Positions 7,606 to 16,110 of a stretch of 39,789 bases of DNA are shown in pieces. The position numbers and the translations under genes were made by a program. Position 1 is the first letter of the stretch; every line of letters starts with the position of its first letter. Source of the DNA: JAIBBG01 sp043748015. Its GTDB lineage: Bacteria > Bacteroidota > Bacteroidia > Flavobacteriales_D > Sanyastnellaceae. The DNA is taken from positions 1 to 39,789 of the forward strand of contig JAYTOA010000215.1 in NCBI GenBank assembly GCA_043748015.1, written 5' to 3'. Below the pieces are notes generated by a model that saw only the letters and a program-made list of their open reading frames with translations, did no database searches and was not told the DNA's origin.

Positions 7606-9681
7606 ATGAGAAAGAGACTTACCTCAGTAAAGCTTTTCATCGGATTACTATTTCCGGCGTTTATGCTACTTAACGGCAATTCCAGTGCATCCAGTCACAG
7701 GGAAGCACCGTTCATTTCCAACGACCCCCTTGCGGACAACACAGACCTTTATGCGTTTCGAAGTCCGGATGATCCAAATTACATTACGATCATCGCCAAC
7801 TACATTCCTTTTCAACATCCCAATGGAGGCCCGAATTATTATCAGTTTGGACCAAACGTGCGTTATGAAATTCATATCGACAACAACACAGCAACACCTG
7901 GTGATGACATCGTTTATCGCTTCACATTCGCACGAGTAGATCAAGATCCATCGACCTTCTTCAATATTCGACTTGGCCTGCAGAATGCGAAAACAACATA
8001 CAAACTAGAACGAAGCATCAATGGATCTTCATCTTTCCAGACCATCATCGCCAATGGTGTTGTACCGCCGTATAATATCGGACCACGCTCAATAGAGGGC
8101 GGAGCCGGACTCAACACTACCTATGAGACATTGTTCACCTCTGCAATTACCAATGCATCTACTGGAGAATCTGTATTTGCAGGACCAGTCGATGATCCAT
8201 TCTTTGTTGACCTTGGTGGCATATTCGATTTAGGAGATGCACCGCGTCAAAACGGAGTAGCACGAGATGGTGTAGCTTGTTACAATGTGAGCACAATTGC
8301 ATTGAAAATTCCAATATCCACATTACAAAAAACGCACAAGAATGTTTCGCAAGCGACAAGCATTCTTGATGGTGATTTCGTAATAGGAGTATGGGCAAGT
8401 GCAAGCAGACAAAAGCTTCGCATTCTGAATAGTCCAAACATCAATCAGGCAGAAGGTATGGAGCGCGCCAATGGACCATGGGTTCAAATTTCCCGCATTG
8501 GAATGCCATTGACAAATGAGGCAGTGATTCCGCTTGGCCGTAAAGACAACTGGAATTCATTGACTCCATATACAGAGTCAACTGCCAATTATAATTACTT
8601 CTACAATCCGGAATTAGCATTGTACATGGATGATGATTTGTTCGGTGGAGCAGTTCCAGCCTTCGGTCCACTTCGCATTCAAACAGCATCGCTTCAGGGA
8701 TTTGATTTCAGCAATGGAGCAGATGGTTTGTATGCATTGAAGAATTCACCAGCTGTTGCAAACACAGCGCTGTCTGAAGCCAACTTCGGTTCATTGCTTT
8801 TACCTGGAGCGGGTAAGCCAAGATCCGTTGACTTGTGGCCAATATTCCACACAGGTGTTCCCAACCTGGCGCCTTATCAATTGGCAACAGGAAAAGGTGG
8901 CAATCCTTTGGCAAGCGGAAAACCATTCATCAACAATTTCCTTCCAAATGGCGGAGATATGTTGAGACTAAACATGGCAGTTCCACCAACCGATCGCAAC
9001 TCTGCTGCATTTAGTTCCTTGGGACTCGTTGCAGCGGCTGTATCAGGATTGCTCGATCCAGCATACAATGCAAATACTTCCATTCAAGACATTCCAAACA
9101 TGGATGGATTTCCAAATGGACGCAGATTAGAAGACGATGTTACACGTATCGAATTGCTTGCTGTAGCAGGTATCGTATTGGACGCAATCGGACTTTGGGA
9201 AGACGATTACACCGCAGGCGATGCCAATCCTGTTACACCTATGTTGCTTGCAAAACTGTCCTATTCAACAGGAATAGAAAGCAATGATGTCGCCTTCCGT
9301 TCAACTTTTCCCTATGTTCAACTTCCATGGAGTGGAACCAGCAATTGCTGTCCAAATGATGAACAGCCACAGGCAAGAAGTCATGTAGAAGGAAATGTCA
9401 ATTTGGGAATGGCACCACAAACAATAACGTTGCTTGCCAATCCAAATCCATTCAACGGAAGCACCAATTTGAAGTATCACCTTTCAACTCCGACCTATGT
9501 GAATGTCATTATTTACAGCATGACGGGAGAAATAGTTGAAACGTTGGTGAATACCAAACAAGTTGAAGGAAATTATAATATCACTTGGAGAAGCGAGAAC
9601 GTTGTTCCAGGGGTATACCTCGCCAACATATTCGCTGATGGCAAATTGATTCAATCAGTAAAACTCGTTAAGGCTTCATAA
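7606..9681 (+). CDS. DUF4331 family secreted protein with T9SS sorting domain
   Basis: A 691-residue secreted protein. Residues 1-29 form a signal peptide (LFIGLLFPAFMLLNGNSSAS), and the mature protein begins with the DUF4331 hallmark SSHREAP, followed by DPLADNTDLYAFRSPDD and YEIHIDN. Residues ~30-600 belong to that domain, whose function is unknown. Residues ~612-691 are a T9SS type A sorting domain (LLANPNPFNGSTNLKYHL...GVYLANIFADGKLIQSVKLVK), so the protein is expected on or released from the cell surface. The Asp/Asn-rich N-terminal loops could bind calcium, but this is a guess. It leads a same-strand set with a TPR lipoprotein and a TonB-dependent receptor. Confidence 0.88.
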   Translation: MRKRLTSVKLFIGLLFPAFMLLNGNSSASSHREAPFISNDPLADNTDLYAFRSPDDPNYITIIANYIPFQHPNGGPNYYQFGPNVRYEIHIDNNTATPGDDIVYRFTFARVDQDPSTFFNIRLGLQNAKTTYKLERSINGSSSFQTIIANGVVPPYNIGPRSIEGGAGLNTTYETLFTSAITNASTGESVFAGPVDDPFFVDLGGIFDLGDAPRQNGVARDGVACYNVSTIALKIPISTLQKTHKNVSQATSILDGDFVIGVWASASRQKLRILNSPNINQAEGMERANGPWVQISRIGMPLTNEAVIPLGRKDNWNSLTPYTESTANYNYFYNPELALYMDDDLFGGAVPAFGPLRIQTASLQGFDFSNGADGLYALKNSPAVANTALSEANFGSLLLPGAGKPRSVDLWPIFHTGVPNLAPYQLATGKGGNPLASGKPFINNFLPNGGDMLRLNMAVPPTDRNSAAFSSLGLVAAAVSGLLDPAYNANTSIQDIPNMDGFPNGRRLEDDVTRIELLAVAGIVLDAIGLWEDDYTAGDANPVTPMLLAKLSYSTGIESNDVAFRSTFPYVQLPWSGTSNCCPNDEQPQARSHVEGNVNLGMAPQTITLLANPNPFNGSTNLKYHLSTPTYVNVIIYSMTGEIVETLVNTKQVEGNYNITWRSENVVPGVYLANIFADGKLIQSVKLVKAS

Positions 9682-9688
9682 GCCGATA

Positions 9689-9730
9689 GAAGGGCTGTGC
9701 AATGCGACAACTGCACAGCCCCTTCTTTCT
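9689..9730 (+). terminator. Hairpin between the DUF4331 and TPR genes (terminator or attenuator)
   Basis: GAAGGGCTGTGCA (9689-9701) and TGCACAGCCCCTTC (9712-9725) form a strong stem with a one-base difference, followed by TTTCTT. It starts 8 bp after the DUF4331 stop and ends 24 bp before the TPR gene start. The T run is short, so partial termination that lowers expression of the downstream genes is possible. Confidence 0.65.
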
Positions 9731-9753
9731 TACTCACCAAAAAAATCAAGAAA

Positions 9754-11127
9754 ATGAAAACAAGAACATACACCCAAAATTCACTTTTCACACTTATAAC
9801 CATTGCTGTCTCATTCCTATTTATGACGACATCATGTTCTGATACAACTGAGAACAAAGTGCAAAAACCAACTGCAAACAATGAATATACAATTCCGGCA
9901 TTGCTTGAGAGAACAGGCGAACTGAGTCAGATAGAAGATTGGCATAAAACGCAGGAAGCTGTCAATCGCGTTACACAAAAAATAAATCAAGAACCACAAG
10001 ACTTTTCTTCCTATATCAAGCTTTCAGAAATTTATATTAATGAAGCACGGGTTACCGGAGAGCATGGTTATTACTATCCATCCATTCTCAACATGCTGGA
10101 CTATGTTCTTACCAATAAATTAAATGATGAGATAAAGTTCAAAGCTCTGTCTTTAAAATCTTCTGTTTATTTATCACTTCACCAATTTGCCAAAGCAAAA
10201 GAAACAGCAACAATCGCAGTAGCAATCAATCCCGACAATGCGCAGATATATGGTGCACTTGTGGATGCGAATGTCGAATTGGGAAATTACAATGAAGCCG
10301 TTAAGATGGCCGAGACCATGATGGACAAGCGCCCTGATCTCCTATCCTATTCACGCGCATCGTATTTAAGAGAAATTCATGGTGATCCAAAAGGAGCCAT
10401 TGAAGCAATGACCATGGCCGTTGAATCGGGATTTCCTGGTTACGAAAACGCCGCATGGACACGAACAACACTTGGACATATATATGAAACGTACGGCGAC
10501 ATCACATCAGCGGAAAATCAATATCGCATAACATTGGAAGAGCGACCAGGATATCCCTTTGCGATTGCAGGACTTGCCTCTGTCGAACTCAAAAAAGGAA
10601 ACGTAAAAGATGCTGAAGAAAAACTCATGCAAGCCATCAACATCATTCCTGAAGTTTCATTCTATGCTGATCTCGCTAAAATTTACAAGCAGACCGGACG
10701 GCAAGATGAATTGCAAAAAACCTTTGTTACCATACTCGAAATGATGGCCGATGACGAAGCCAAAGGACATACAATGGCACTTGAATACGCGAAGATTTAC
10801 ATGACGATCGGAAATGATTTATTCAAGGCGCTCGAATACGCCAAAAAAGAATATGAGGTTCGTCCAACGAATATCGACGTCAACAAAGTCATGGCAGAAA
10901 TATTTTTCAAAACAGGCAACCAACCGGAGGCAGAAAAACACCTAGCACTTGCGTTCGCTACTCAATCCAAAAATCCGGAATTGCAAAACATAGCCGGCAT
11001 GATTTACATCAAATCCGGGCAAGTAAAAGAAGGCCAGATGCTTGTAAAGAGTGCACATGAAGCGAACCCATATCTTGATCCTATCAACAAGCGCGGCCAG
11101 AATATAGCGATGTCATTTAAAAAATAG
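9754..11127 (+). CDS. Tetratricopeptide-repeat lipoprotein
   Basis: A 457-residue lipoprotein from the ATG at 9754. This start gives a basic N terminus (MKTRTYTQ), a hydrophobic stretch and a lipobox TTSC with Cys28; a start further upstream would fall inside the hairpin at 9689-9730. The mature part is helical with at least six TPR-like units, for example AKETATIAVAINPDNAQIYGAL, GNYNEAVKMAETMMDKRPD and KPGNVKDAEE-like stretches around residues 290-300. TPR proteins act as protein-binding scaffolds. Its position between the DUF4331 gene and the receptor suggests a periplasmic partner in the same unknown pathway. Confidence 0.85.
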   Translation: MKTRTYTQNSLFTLITIAVSFLFMTTSCSDTTENKVQKPTANNEYTIPALLERTGELSQIEDWHKTQEAVNRVTQKINQEPQDFSSYIKLSEIYINEARVTGEHGYYYPSILNMLDYVLTNKLNDEIKFKALSLKSSVYLSLHQFAKAKETATIAVAINPDNAQIYGALVDANVELGNYNEAVKMAETMMDKRPDLLSYSRASYLREIHGDPKGAIEAMTMAVESGFPGYENAAWTRTTLGHIYETYGDITSAENQYRITLEERPGYPFAIAGLASVELKKGNVKDAEEKLMQAINIIPEVSFYADLAKIYKQTGRQDELQKTFVTILEMMADDEAKGHTMALEYAKIYMTIGNDLFKALEYAKKEYEVRPTNIDVNKVMAEIFFKTGNQPEAEKHLALAFATQSKNPELQNIAGMIYIKSGQVKEGQMLVKSAHEANPYLDPINKRGQNIAMSFKK

Positions 11128-11171
11128 TACAGTGATTCGGCGTTCTGAAACTCCACCTAAACTGCAAGAAA

Positions 11172-13463
11172 GTGCTACTCCAACTATCAAAATATTTTAT
11201 ATTATTCAATCTGCATTTGATGGCCATTGCGTTCATTCCAAAGGATGCGATGGCTCATCAAGGCGGAATAAAAGGAATGGTTTCAGATTCTCTTAGTGAA
11301 GAAGGAATAGAAAGTGTGCTCGTCATTTTAGTTGAAGAAAGCCTGGTAACCTCCACAGATCTCTTGGGTAATTATTCTTTCATCGATTTAAAGCCTGGAG
11401 AATATTCCATTCAATTTTCCATGCCGGGTTTCAAAAAGAAAATGAATACTGTTGTAGTATTTGACAATCAAATGTCAACATGCAATGTCCAATTAAAGTC
11501 AAGCGATATTCAGCTTTCGGAAGTTGAGATATCGCAAGGGAAAAACTTCAATTCATCGATGCTTTCACTGAATAAAATTGACATTTCACTCAGGCCTATC
11601 CGTTCGTCACAGGACATATTGCGGATGATTCCCGGATTGGTGATAGCTCAACACGCCGGAGGCGGCAAGGCCGAACAAATATTTCTGCGCGGCTTCGATA
11701 TCGATCATGGAACCGACATTAAACTATCGTTGGATGGCATGCCGGTGAATATGGTTTCACATGCACATGGTCAAGGTTATTCAGATTTACATTTCATTAT
11801 TCCGGAGCTCATCGATCATGTTGACTTCAACAAAGGACCTTACTACGCTTCACAAGGAGATTTTACCACGGCAGGTTATGCAAGTTTTAAGACGAAGAAT
11901 GCTATAGATAAGAGCATGGTAAAACTTGAAGGAGGTCGATTTGATTCATATAGAATGGTTGGAATAATTGATTTACTGGACAACAAAACAAAATCCAGGA
12001 ATCAATCCGCTTACATCGCCTCAGAGTACATGTATAGCAACGGTTATTTTGAAAGTCCACAAAATTTCAATCGCATAAATCTCACCGGAAAATATCATGG
12101 AGTAGTTGCAAATAATAAAATTCTTAGTGCCTCTGCTTCGACATTCAATAGTAGATGGGATGCCTCGGGACAAATACCTGAGAGGGCGGTGAATTCCGGG
12201 TTCATCACAAGATTTGGATCACTGGACGATAAAGAAGGTGGTAATACATCACGCAACAACGTTCATGTTCAATTGGTAAAAATTCTAGCAGACGGAGGTG
12301 CAATATCACAGCAGCTCTATGCTTCACACTATCAATTTGAACTGTACTCCAATTTTACATTCTACTTACGTGATTCCATAAATGGAGATCAGATTCGACA
12401 AAAAGAAAATAGAATGCTTTATGGCTCCAACACGACTTATTCACGCAACACATCACTGAGGGGCTTAGCATTGAAATCAGAGATCGGATTACAAATCAGA
12501 TACGACAATATTCAGCGTATCGAGCTTTCGCACACTGCTGAGCGCAAAAGAATCATCATACCCTTTTCACTTGGAAATGTTCATCAAATCAACATTGGAG
12601 CATATATCAGTGAAACGCTACAGATCAGCAAAAAACTATCGCTTAACACCTCACTGAGATTTGATGAATTTCAATTTGCTTACGAAAATGAATTGGAAAC
12701 TGTCTACAATAGAAAAGTGAAAGTCCAACACATTACTAGTCCAAAATTCACATTGCAATATGACCTTGCAAAGGAATTTCAAGTTTACGTGAAAGGAGGC
12801 AGTGGATTCCATTCCAACGATGCACGTGTAGTTGTCAATGACAGCACATCACAGACATTACCCAGAGCAGTCGGTTTTGATATTGGGATATTTTTCAAAC
12901 CATCAAAAGATATCCTGATCAATGCAGCTGTTTGGGGTCTCGATCTTCAACAAGAATTTGTTTATGTGGGCGATGAGGCTGTTGTTGAACAAAGTGGCTT
13001 CTCTAGAAGATTTGGATTTGATTTTTCAATCAGATACCAATTGATGAAATGGCTTTACCTCGACTCCGATATCAATCTCACAAAGCCAAGATCATTGCAC
13101 GATCCTGAAGGACAGAATTACATTCCACTCGCTCCAACAATTACAAGTATTGGCGGACTGACAGCCAAATGGAAAAGTGGAATCAATATGTCAGTGCGCT
13201 ACAGATATGTAGGTGACAGACCGGCAAATGCTGAAAATACAGTTACAGCAAGAGGATACAAACTAATTGATGCAGTCATCAGTTACAATCGGCCGTCATA
13301 TTCCATTGGGCTTTCAATGGAAAACGTATTGAATTTAGAATGGAATGAAGCTCAATTCGATACTACGAGTAAATTGAAAAAAGAAGCGCAACCGGTTTCC
13401 GAACTTCATTACACTCCCGGAACACCCTTCTTTGCTAAATTAAATGTGGCTTTCTACTTTTAA
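11172..13463 (+). CDS. TonB-dependent outer-membrane receptor with N-terminal carboxypeptidase-regulatory-like domain
   Basis: A 763-residue receptor starting at GTG 11172, the only in-frame start that leaves a complete signal peptide (cleavage near DAMA|HQG); an in-frame stop lies just upstream and the next ATG would cut the signal short. Residues ~31-112 are a carboxypeptidase-regulatory-like beta domain (GGIKGMVSDSLSEEGIESVLV). Residues ~135-240 are the plug (SSQDILRMIPGL...QIFLRGFDIDHG...SLDGMPVNM). The rest is a beta-barrel ending in the Phe of NVAFYF. The plug carries five His residues within 47 positions (161, 179, 197, 199, 207). No SusD partner gene lies nearby, so this is not a normal glycan SusCD pair. 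The ligand is unknown; it is likely imported using TonB/ExbBD encoded elsewhere. Confidence 0.88.
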   Translation: MLLQLSKYFILFNLHLMAIAFIPKDAMAHQGGIKGMVSDSLSEEGIESVLVILVEESLVTSTDLLGNYSFIDLKPGEYSIQFSMPGFKKKMNTVVVFDNQMSTCNVQLKSSDIQLSEVEISQGKNFNSSMLSLNKIDISLRPIRSSQDILRMIPGLVIAQHAGGGKAEQIFLRGFDIDHGTDIKLSLDGMPVNMVSHAHGQGYSDLHFIIPELIDHVDFNKGPYYASQGDFTTAGYASFKTKNAIDKSMVKLEGGRFDSYRMVGIIDLLDNKTKSRNQSAYIASEYMYSNGYFESPQNFNRINLTGKYHGVVANNKILSASASTFNSRWDASGQIPERAVNSGFITRFGSLDDKEGGNTSRNNVHVQLVKILADGGAISQQLYASHYQFELYSNFTFYLRDSINGDQIRQKENRMLYGSNTTYSRNTSLRGLALKSEIGLQIRYDNIQRIELSHTAERKRIIIPFSLGNVHQINIGAYISETLQISKKLSLNTSLRFDEFQFAYENELETVYNRKVKVQHITSPKFTLQYDLAKEFQVYVKGGSGFHSNDARVVVNDSTSQTLPRAVGFDIGIFFKPSKDILINAAVWGLDLQQEFVYVGDEAVVEQSGFSRRFGFDFSIRYQLMKWLYLDSDINLTKPRSLHDPEGQNYIPLAPTITSIGGLTAKWKSGINMSVRYRYVGDRPANAENTVTARGYKLIDAVISYNRPSYSIGLSMENVLNLEWNEAQFDTTSKLKKEAQPVSELHYTPGTPFFAKLNVAFYF

Positions 13464-13595
13464 ACCTAAATCGAGCGATAGTAAAATCAATTTCGAAAAA
13501 GCTCATTTCACATTAAAGAAAACCCGTTGACCGCGATATACATTTTTCAATTCACCGCCAATTTTTCAGACTAAAAAATCATCATCTTCGCGATT

Positions 13596-13949
13596 ATGAT
13601 TTCAGAAAAACTTCGTCGTATAGAAAATATGCACATTATTTTCTGGCTAATAAAAGATACCAGCTGGTGTTTTCTAAGCAAGACTTTGGGAATGATTATG
13701 GTGGCTCCTACTTTACTGATTGCGTTATGGATTGTAATCAAGACGCGCAAAAACCCGGTTGAACTGTCACACAATCTTGCGGTATTATTTTGGATCACCG
13801 CGAACTCCATCTGGATGGCCGGAGAGTTTTATTGTAATGACTGCACACGACCCTACGCATTAATATTCTTCATCTTTGGATTGATTTCACTGGCCACCTA
13901 TTACGTGTCATTCTATTGGAAAAAAGTCACCAACAAAAATGCTGGTTGA
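13596..13949 (+). CDS. Small integral membrane protein, unknown function
   Basis: A 117-residue protein with three predicted membrane segments (about 25-50, 60-80 and 86-108), short charged loops and the stretch WMAGEFYCNDCTRPYALIFF, whose CxxC pair lies at the membrane edge. I do not recognise a named family, though the sequence looks like a conserved Bacteroidota membrane protein. An internal Met at residue 12 (MHIIFWLIKD) is an alternative start. It follows the TonB receptor by 132 bp on the same strand and converges on glgB, so it may be the last gene of the DUF4331 module or an independent gene. Confidence 0.6.
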   Translation: MISEKLRRIENMHIIFWLIKDTSWCFLSKTLGMIMVAPTLLIALWIVIKTRKNPVELSHNLAVLFWITANSIWMAGEFYCNDCTRPYALIFFIFGLISLATYYVSFYWKKVTNKNAG

Positions 13950-13963
13950 ATTCATGCGAAAAA

Positions 13964-16072
13964 TTATAAGCCGCGGCTTCGCGCATTCACTTTTCGTTTC
14001 AAAATAATACCACCCAGAGGAGGAATTGCAATAGAGGCTGAATAAGGTTGATTTTGCCAAGCGATGTGATTGGCAAAAAAATGTCCATTGCCACAACCAC
14101 TTCCGCCGAATCCAATGTCATCAGAATTAATGAGTTCTTCCCATTCACCAGTAGAGGGTAGACCGATGCGATAATCATTTCTAGTCATGGGTGTCATATT
14201 CATCACCACAACAACTTGCTCATCGGCCACATTGCCTTTACGCATGAATACCATAATACTTCCGATGTGATCTGTATTATCAATCCATTCAAATCCGGTT
14301 CCATCGTAACTTTTTTGATAAAGCGCCGGAGTAGATGTATAACACTTATTCAAAGCGGCAAAAAAGTGTTGCATACTTTGATGAGGAGCAAATTCCAGCA
14401 AGTGCCAGTCAAGACTTTTTTCATGATTCCATTCACTTGTTTGAGCAAACTCACATCCCATAAAAATCAATTTGCTACCCGGATGCGTAAACATCCACAG
14501 GTAAAGTAATCTAAGATTGGCGAATCGTTGCCAGTCATCACCTGGCATTTTATAGATCAATGATTTTTTGCCATGCACCACTTCATCATGAGAAAGGGGC
14601 AACATAAAATTCTCAGTGAACGCGTACATCAATGAAAACGTAATTTCATTTTGATGATACTGTCTGTAGTATGGATCTCTTTCAAAATATCTCAGCGCAT
14701 CATTCATCCATCCCATCATCCATTTCATTCCAAAACCTAAGCCACCAGTATATGTTGGTCTCGAAACGCCAGGCCAGGAAGTACTTTCCTCAGCAATGGA
14801 TTGCGTGCCCGGAAAGCGACTGTAAATTGTTTCGTTCAACTCTTTAAAAAACGAAACCGACTCAAGATTTTCTCTTCCACCCAATTCGTTCGGAATCCAT
14901 TCTCCCGCGTTTCTAGAGTAATCGAGATAAAGCATGCTTGCCACCGCATCCACGCGCAATCCGTCAGCGTGAAAAACATCAAGCCAGTAGATAGCACTGC
15001 TCAACATAAATGAGCGCACTTCATTTCTTCCAAGATTGAAAATATAACTTTTCCAATCGGGATGATAACCCTTGCGCGGATCTTCATGCTCGTAGAGATG
15101 TGTACCATCGAATTTATATAGCGCGTGTGCATCACCGGGAAAATGCGCGGGCACCCAATCGAGTATCACACCGATGCCGGCATTGTGCAATTCATCAATG
15201 AGAAACATAAAATCCTGTGGAGAGCCGAAACGCGCAGAGGGAGCGAAATAACCTGTAACCTGGTAACCCCATGAACCATCAAAAGGATGCTCCATCACAG
15301 GCATGAATTCAACATGAGTAAAACCCATATCAACAACATATTTCGTCAACGAAACTGCTATGTCGCGATAGGATAGAAACAACTCCGGATTATCCGGATT
15401 GCGTTTCCATGAAGCTAGATGTACCTCATAAACTGAATAAGGCGCATTCAGTGAATTGTGTTCCTCTCTATGGCTCATCCATTTTTTATCGTTCCAGGAA
15501 TAAAGATTGTCCCAGGTAATGGTGCCTGTATTCGGACGATGTTCCCAAAAGAAACCGAAAGGATCTGCCTTTTCCAATACTTCGCCACCGGGTATTTGAA
15601 TGGCATACTTGTAAACTTCGCCTTTATTCACATGAGGTAAAAACCCTTCCCAGATCCCACTGCTGTCCCATCTTGCGTGAAGTGCGTGATCGGCACCATT
15701 CCAGTGATTAAAATTTCCAATCACGGCAACATTTTGTGCATTGGGTGCCCAGACAGCAAAATAAATTCCTTCCACATCATTCACAACTGCTGCATGCGCA
15801 CCGAAGTGATTATATAGTTGAGAGTGCTTTCCGCTTCCAAACAGGTAAATATCCAACTCCGTAAATCTTGAATAAGGAAGCACTGATGCATTTACATTGA
15901 CATCCTCCACAATCAACTCAGCAGTTTTCATTTTTCCAGCACCAGAAGATATTTTTTTTGTAACCGGTTCTTTCAACGAAGACTTCTTTGACACCAACTT
16001 AGTAGTCTTCACAACCGCTTTCTTCACAGGAGTGATTGTTTCTTTTGCAGCAGTTACTTTCTTCTTGGCCAT
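13964..16072 (-). CDS. glgB: 1,4-alpha-glucan branching enzyme (GH13_9) with lysine-rich N-terminal tail
   Basis: A 702-residue enzyme that makes alpha-1,6 branches in glycogen-like glucan. Residues ~75-195 are the CBM48 module (GIYFAVWAPNAQNVAVIGNFNHW). The GH13 barrel follows with the nucleophile Asp375 (GLRVDAVASMLYLDYSR), acid/base Glu428 (IAEEST) and the transition-state Asp in LSHDEVVHGK, then an all-beta C domain ending near GGIILKRK. Unusually, residues 1-50 are a low-complexity tail with 15 Lys and only 2 Glu, like a histone-H1 tail; the family core begins only at ~65. It is the last gene of the GH31-glgE-maltokinase-glgB operon (38-bp gap) and completes the pathway by branching the linear glucan made by GlgE. 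Confidence 0.96.
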   Translation of the reverse strand: MAKKKVTAAKETITPVKKAVVKTTKLVSKKSSLKEPVTKKISSGAGKMKTAELIVEDVNVNASVLPYSRFTELDIYLFGSGKHSQLYNHFGAHAAVVNDVEGIYFAVWAPNAQNVAVIGNFNHWNGADHALHARWDSSGIWEGFLPHVNKGEVYKYAIQIPGGEVLEKADPFGFFWEHRPNTGTITWDNLYSWNDKKWMSHREEHNSLNAPYSVYEVHLASWKRNPDNPELFLSYRDIAVSLTKYVVDMGFTHVEFMPVMEHPFDGSWGYQVTGYFAPSARFGSPQDFMFLIDELHNAGIGVILDWVPAHFPGDAHALYKFDGTHLYEHEDPRKGYHPDWKSYIFNLGRNEVRSFMLSSAIYWLDVFHADGLRVDAVASMLYLDYSRNAGEWIPNELGGRENLESVSFFKELNETIYSRFPGTQSIAEESTSWPGVSRPTYTGGLGFGMKWMMGWMNDALRYFERDPYYRQYHQNEITFSLMYAFTENFMLPLSHDEVVHGKKSLIYKMPGDDWQRFANLRLLYLWMFTHPGSKLIFMGCEFAQTSEWNHEKSLDWHLLEFAPHQSMQHFFAALNKCYTSTPALYQKSYDGTGFEWIDNTDHIGSIMVFMRKGNVADEQVVVVMNMTPMTRNDYRIGLPSTGEWEELINSDDIGFGGSGCGNGHFFANHIAWQNQPYSASIAIPPLGGIILKRKVNARSRGL

Positions 16073-16110
16073 TCAATTATTGTAATCTAATTTCTAACTA
16101 TTGGTTTGAT

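Noticed and set aside
9697..9753. An upstream start for the TPR lipoprotein
   Set aside because: The added residues are encoded by the hairpin at 9689-9730 and would spoil the lipoprotein signal peptide.
13968..13979. AAGCCGCGGCTT palindrome as a terminator for glgB
   Set aside because: It lies within the last codons of glgB (encoding S-R-G-L region), and the T run on the minus strand is separated from the stem; 12 bp of symmetry there can arise from coding constraint.
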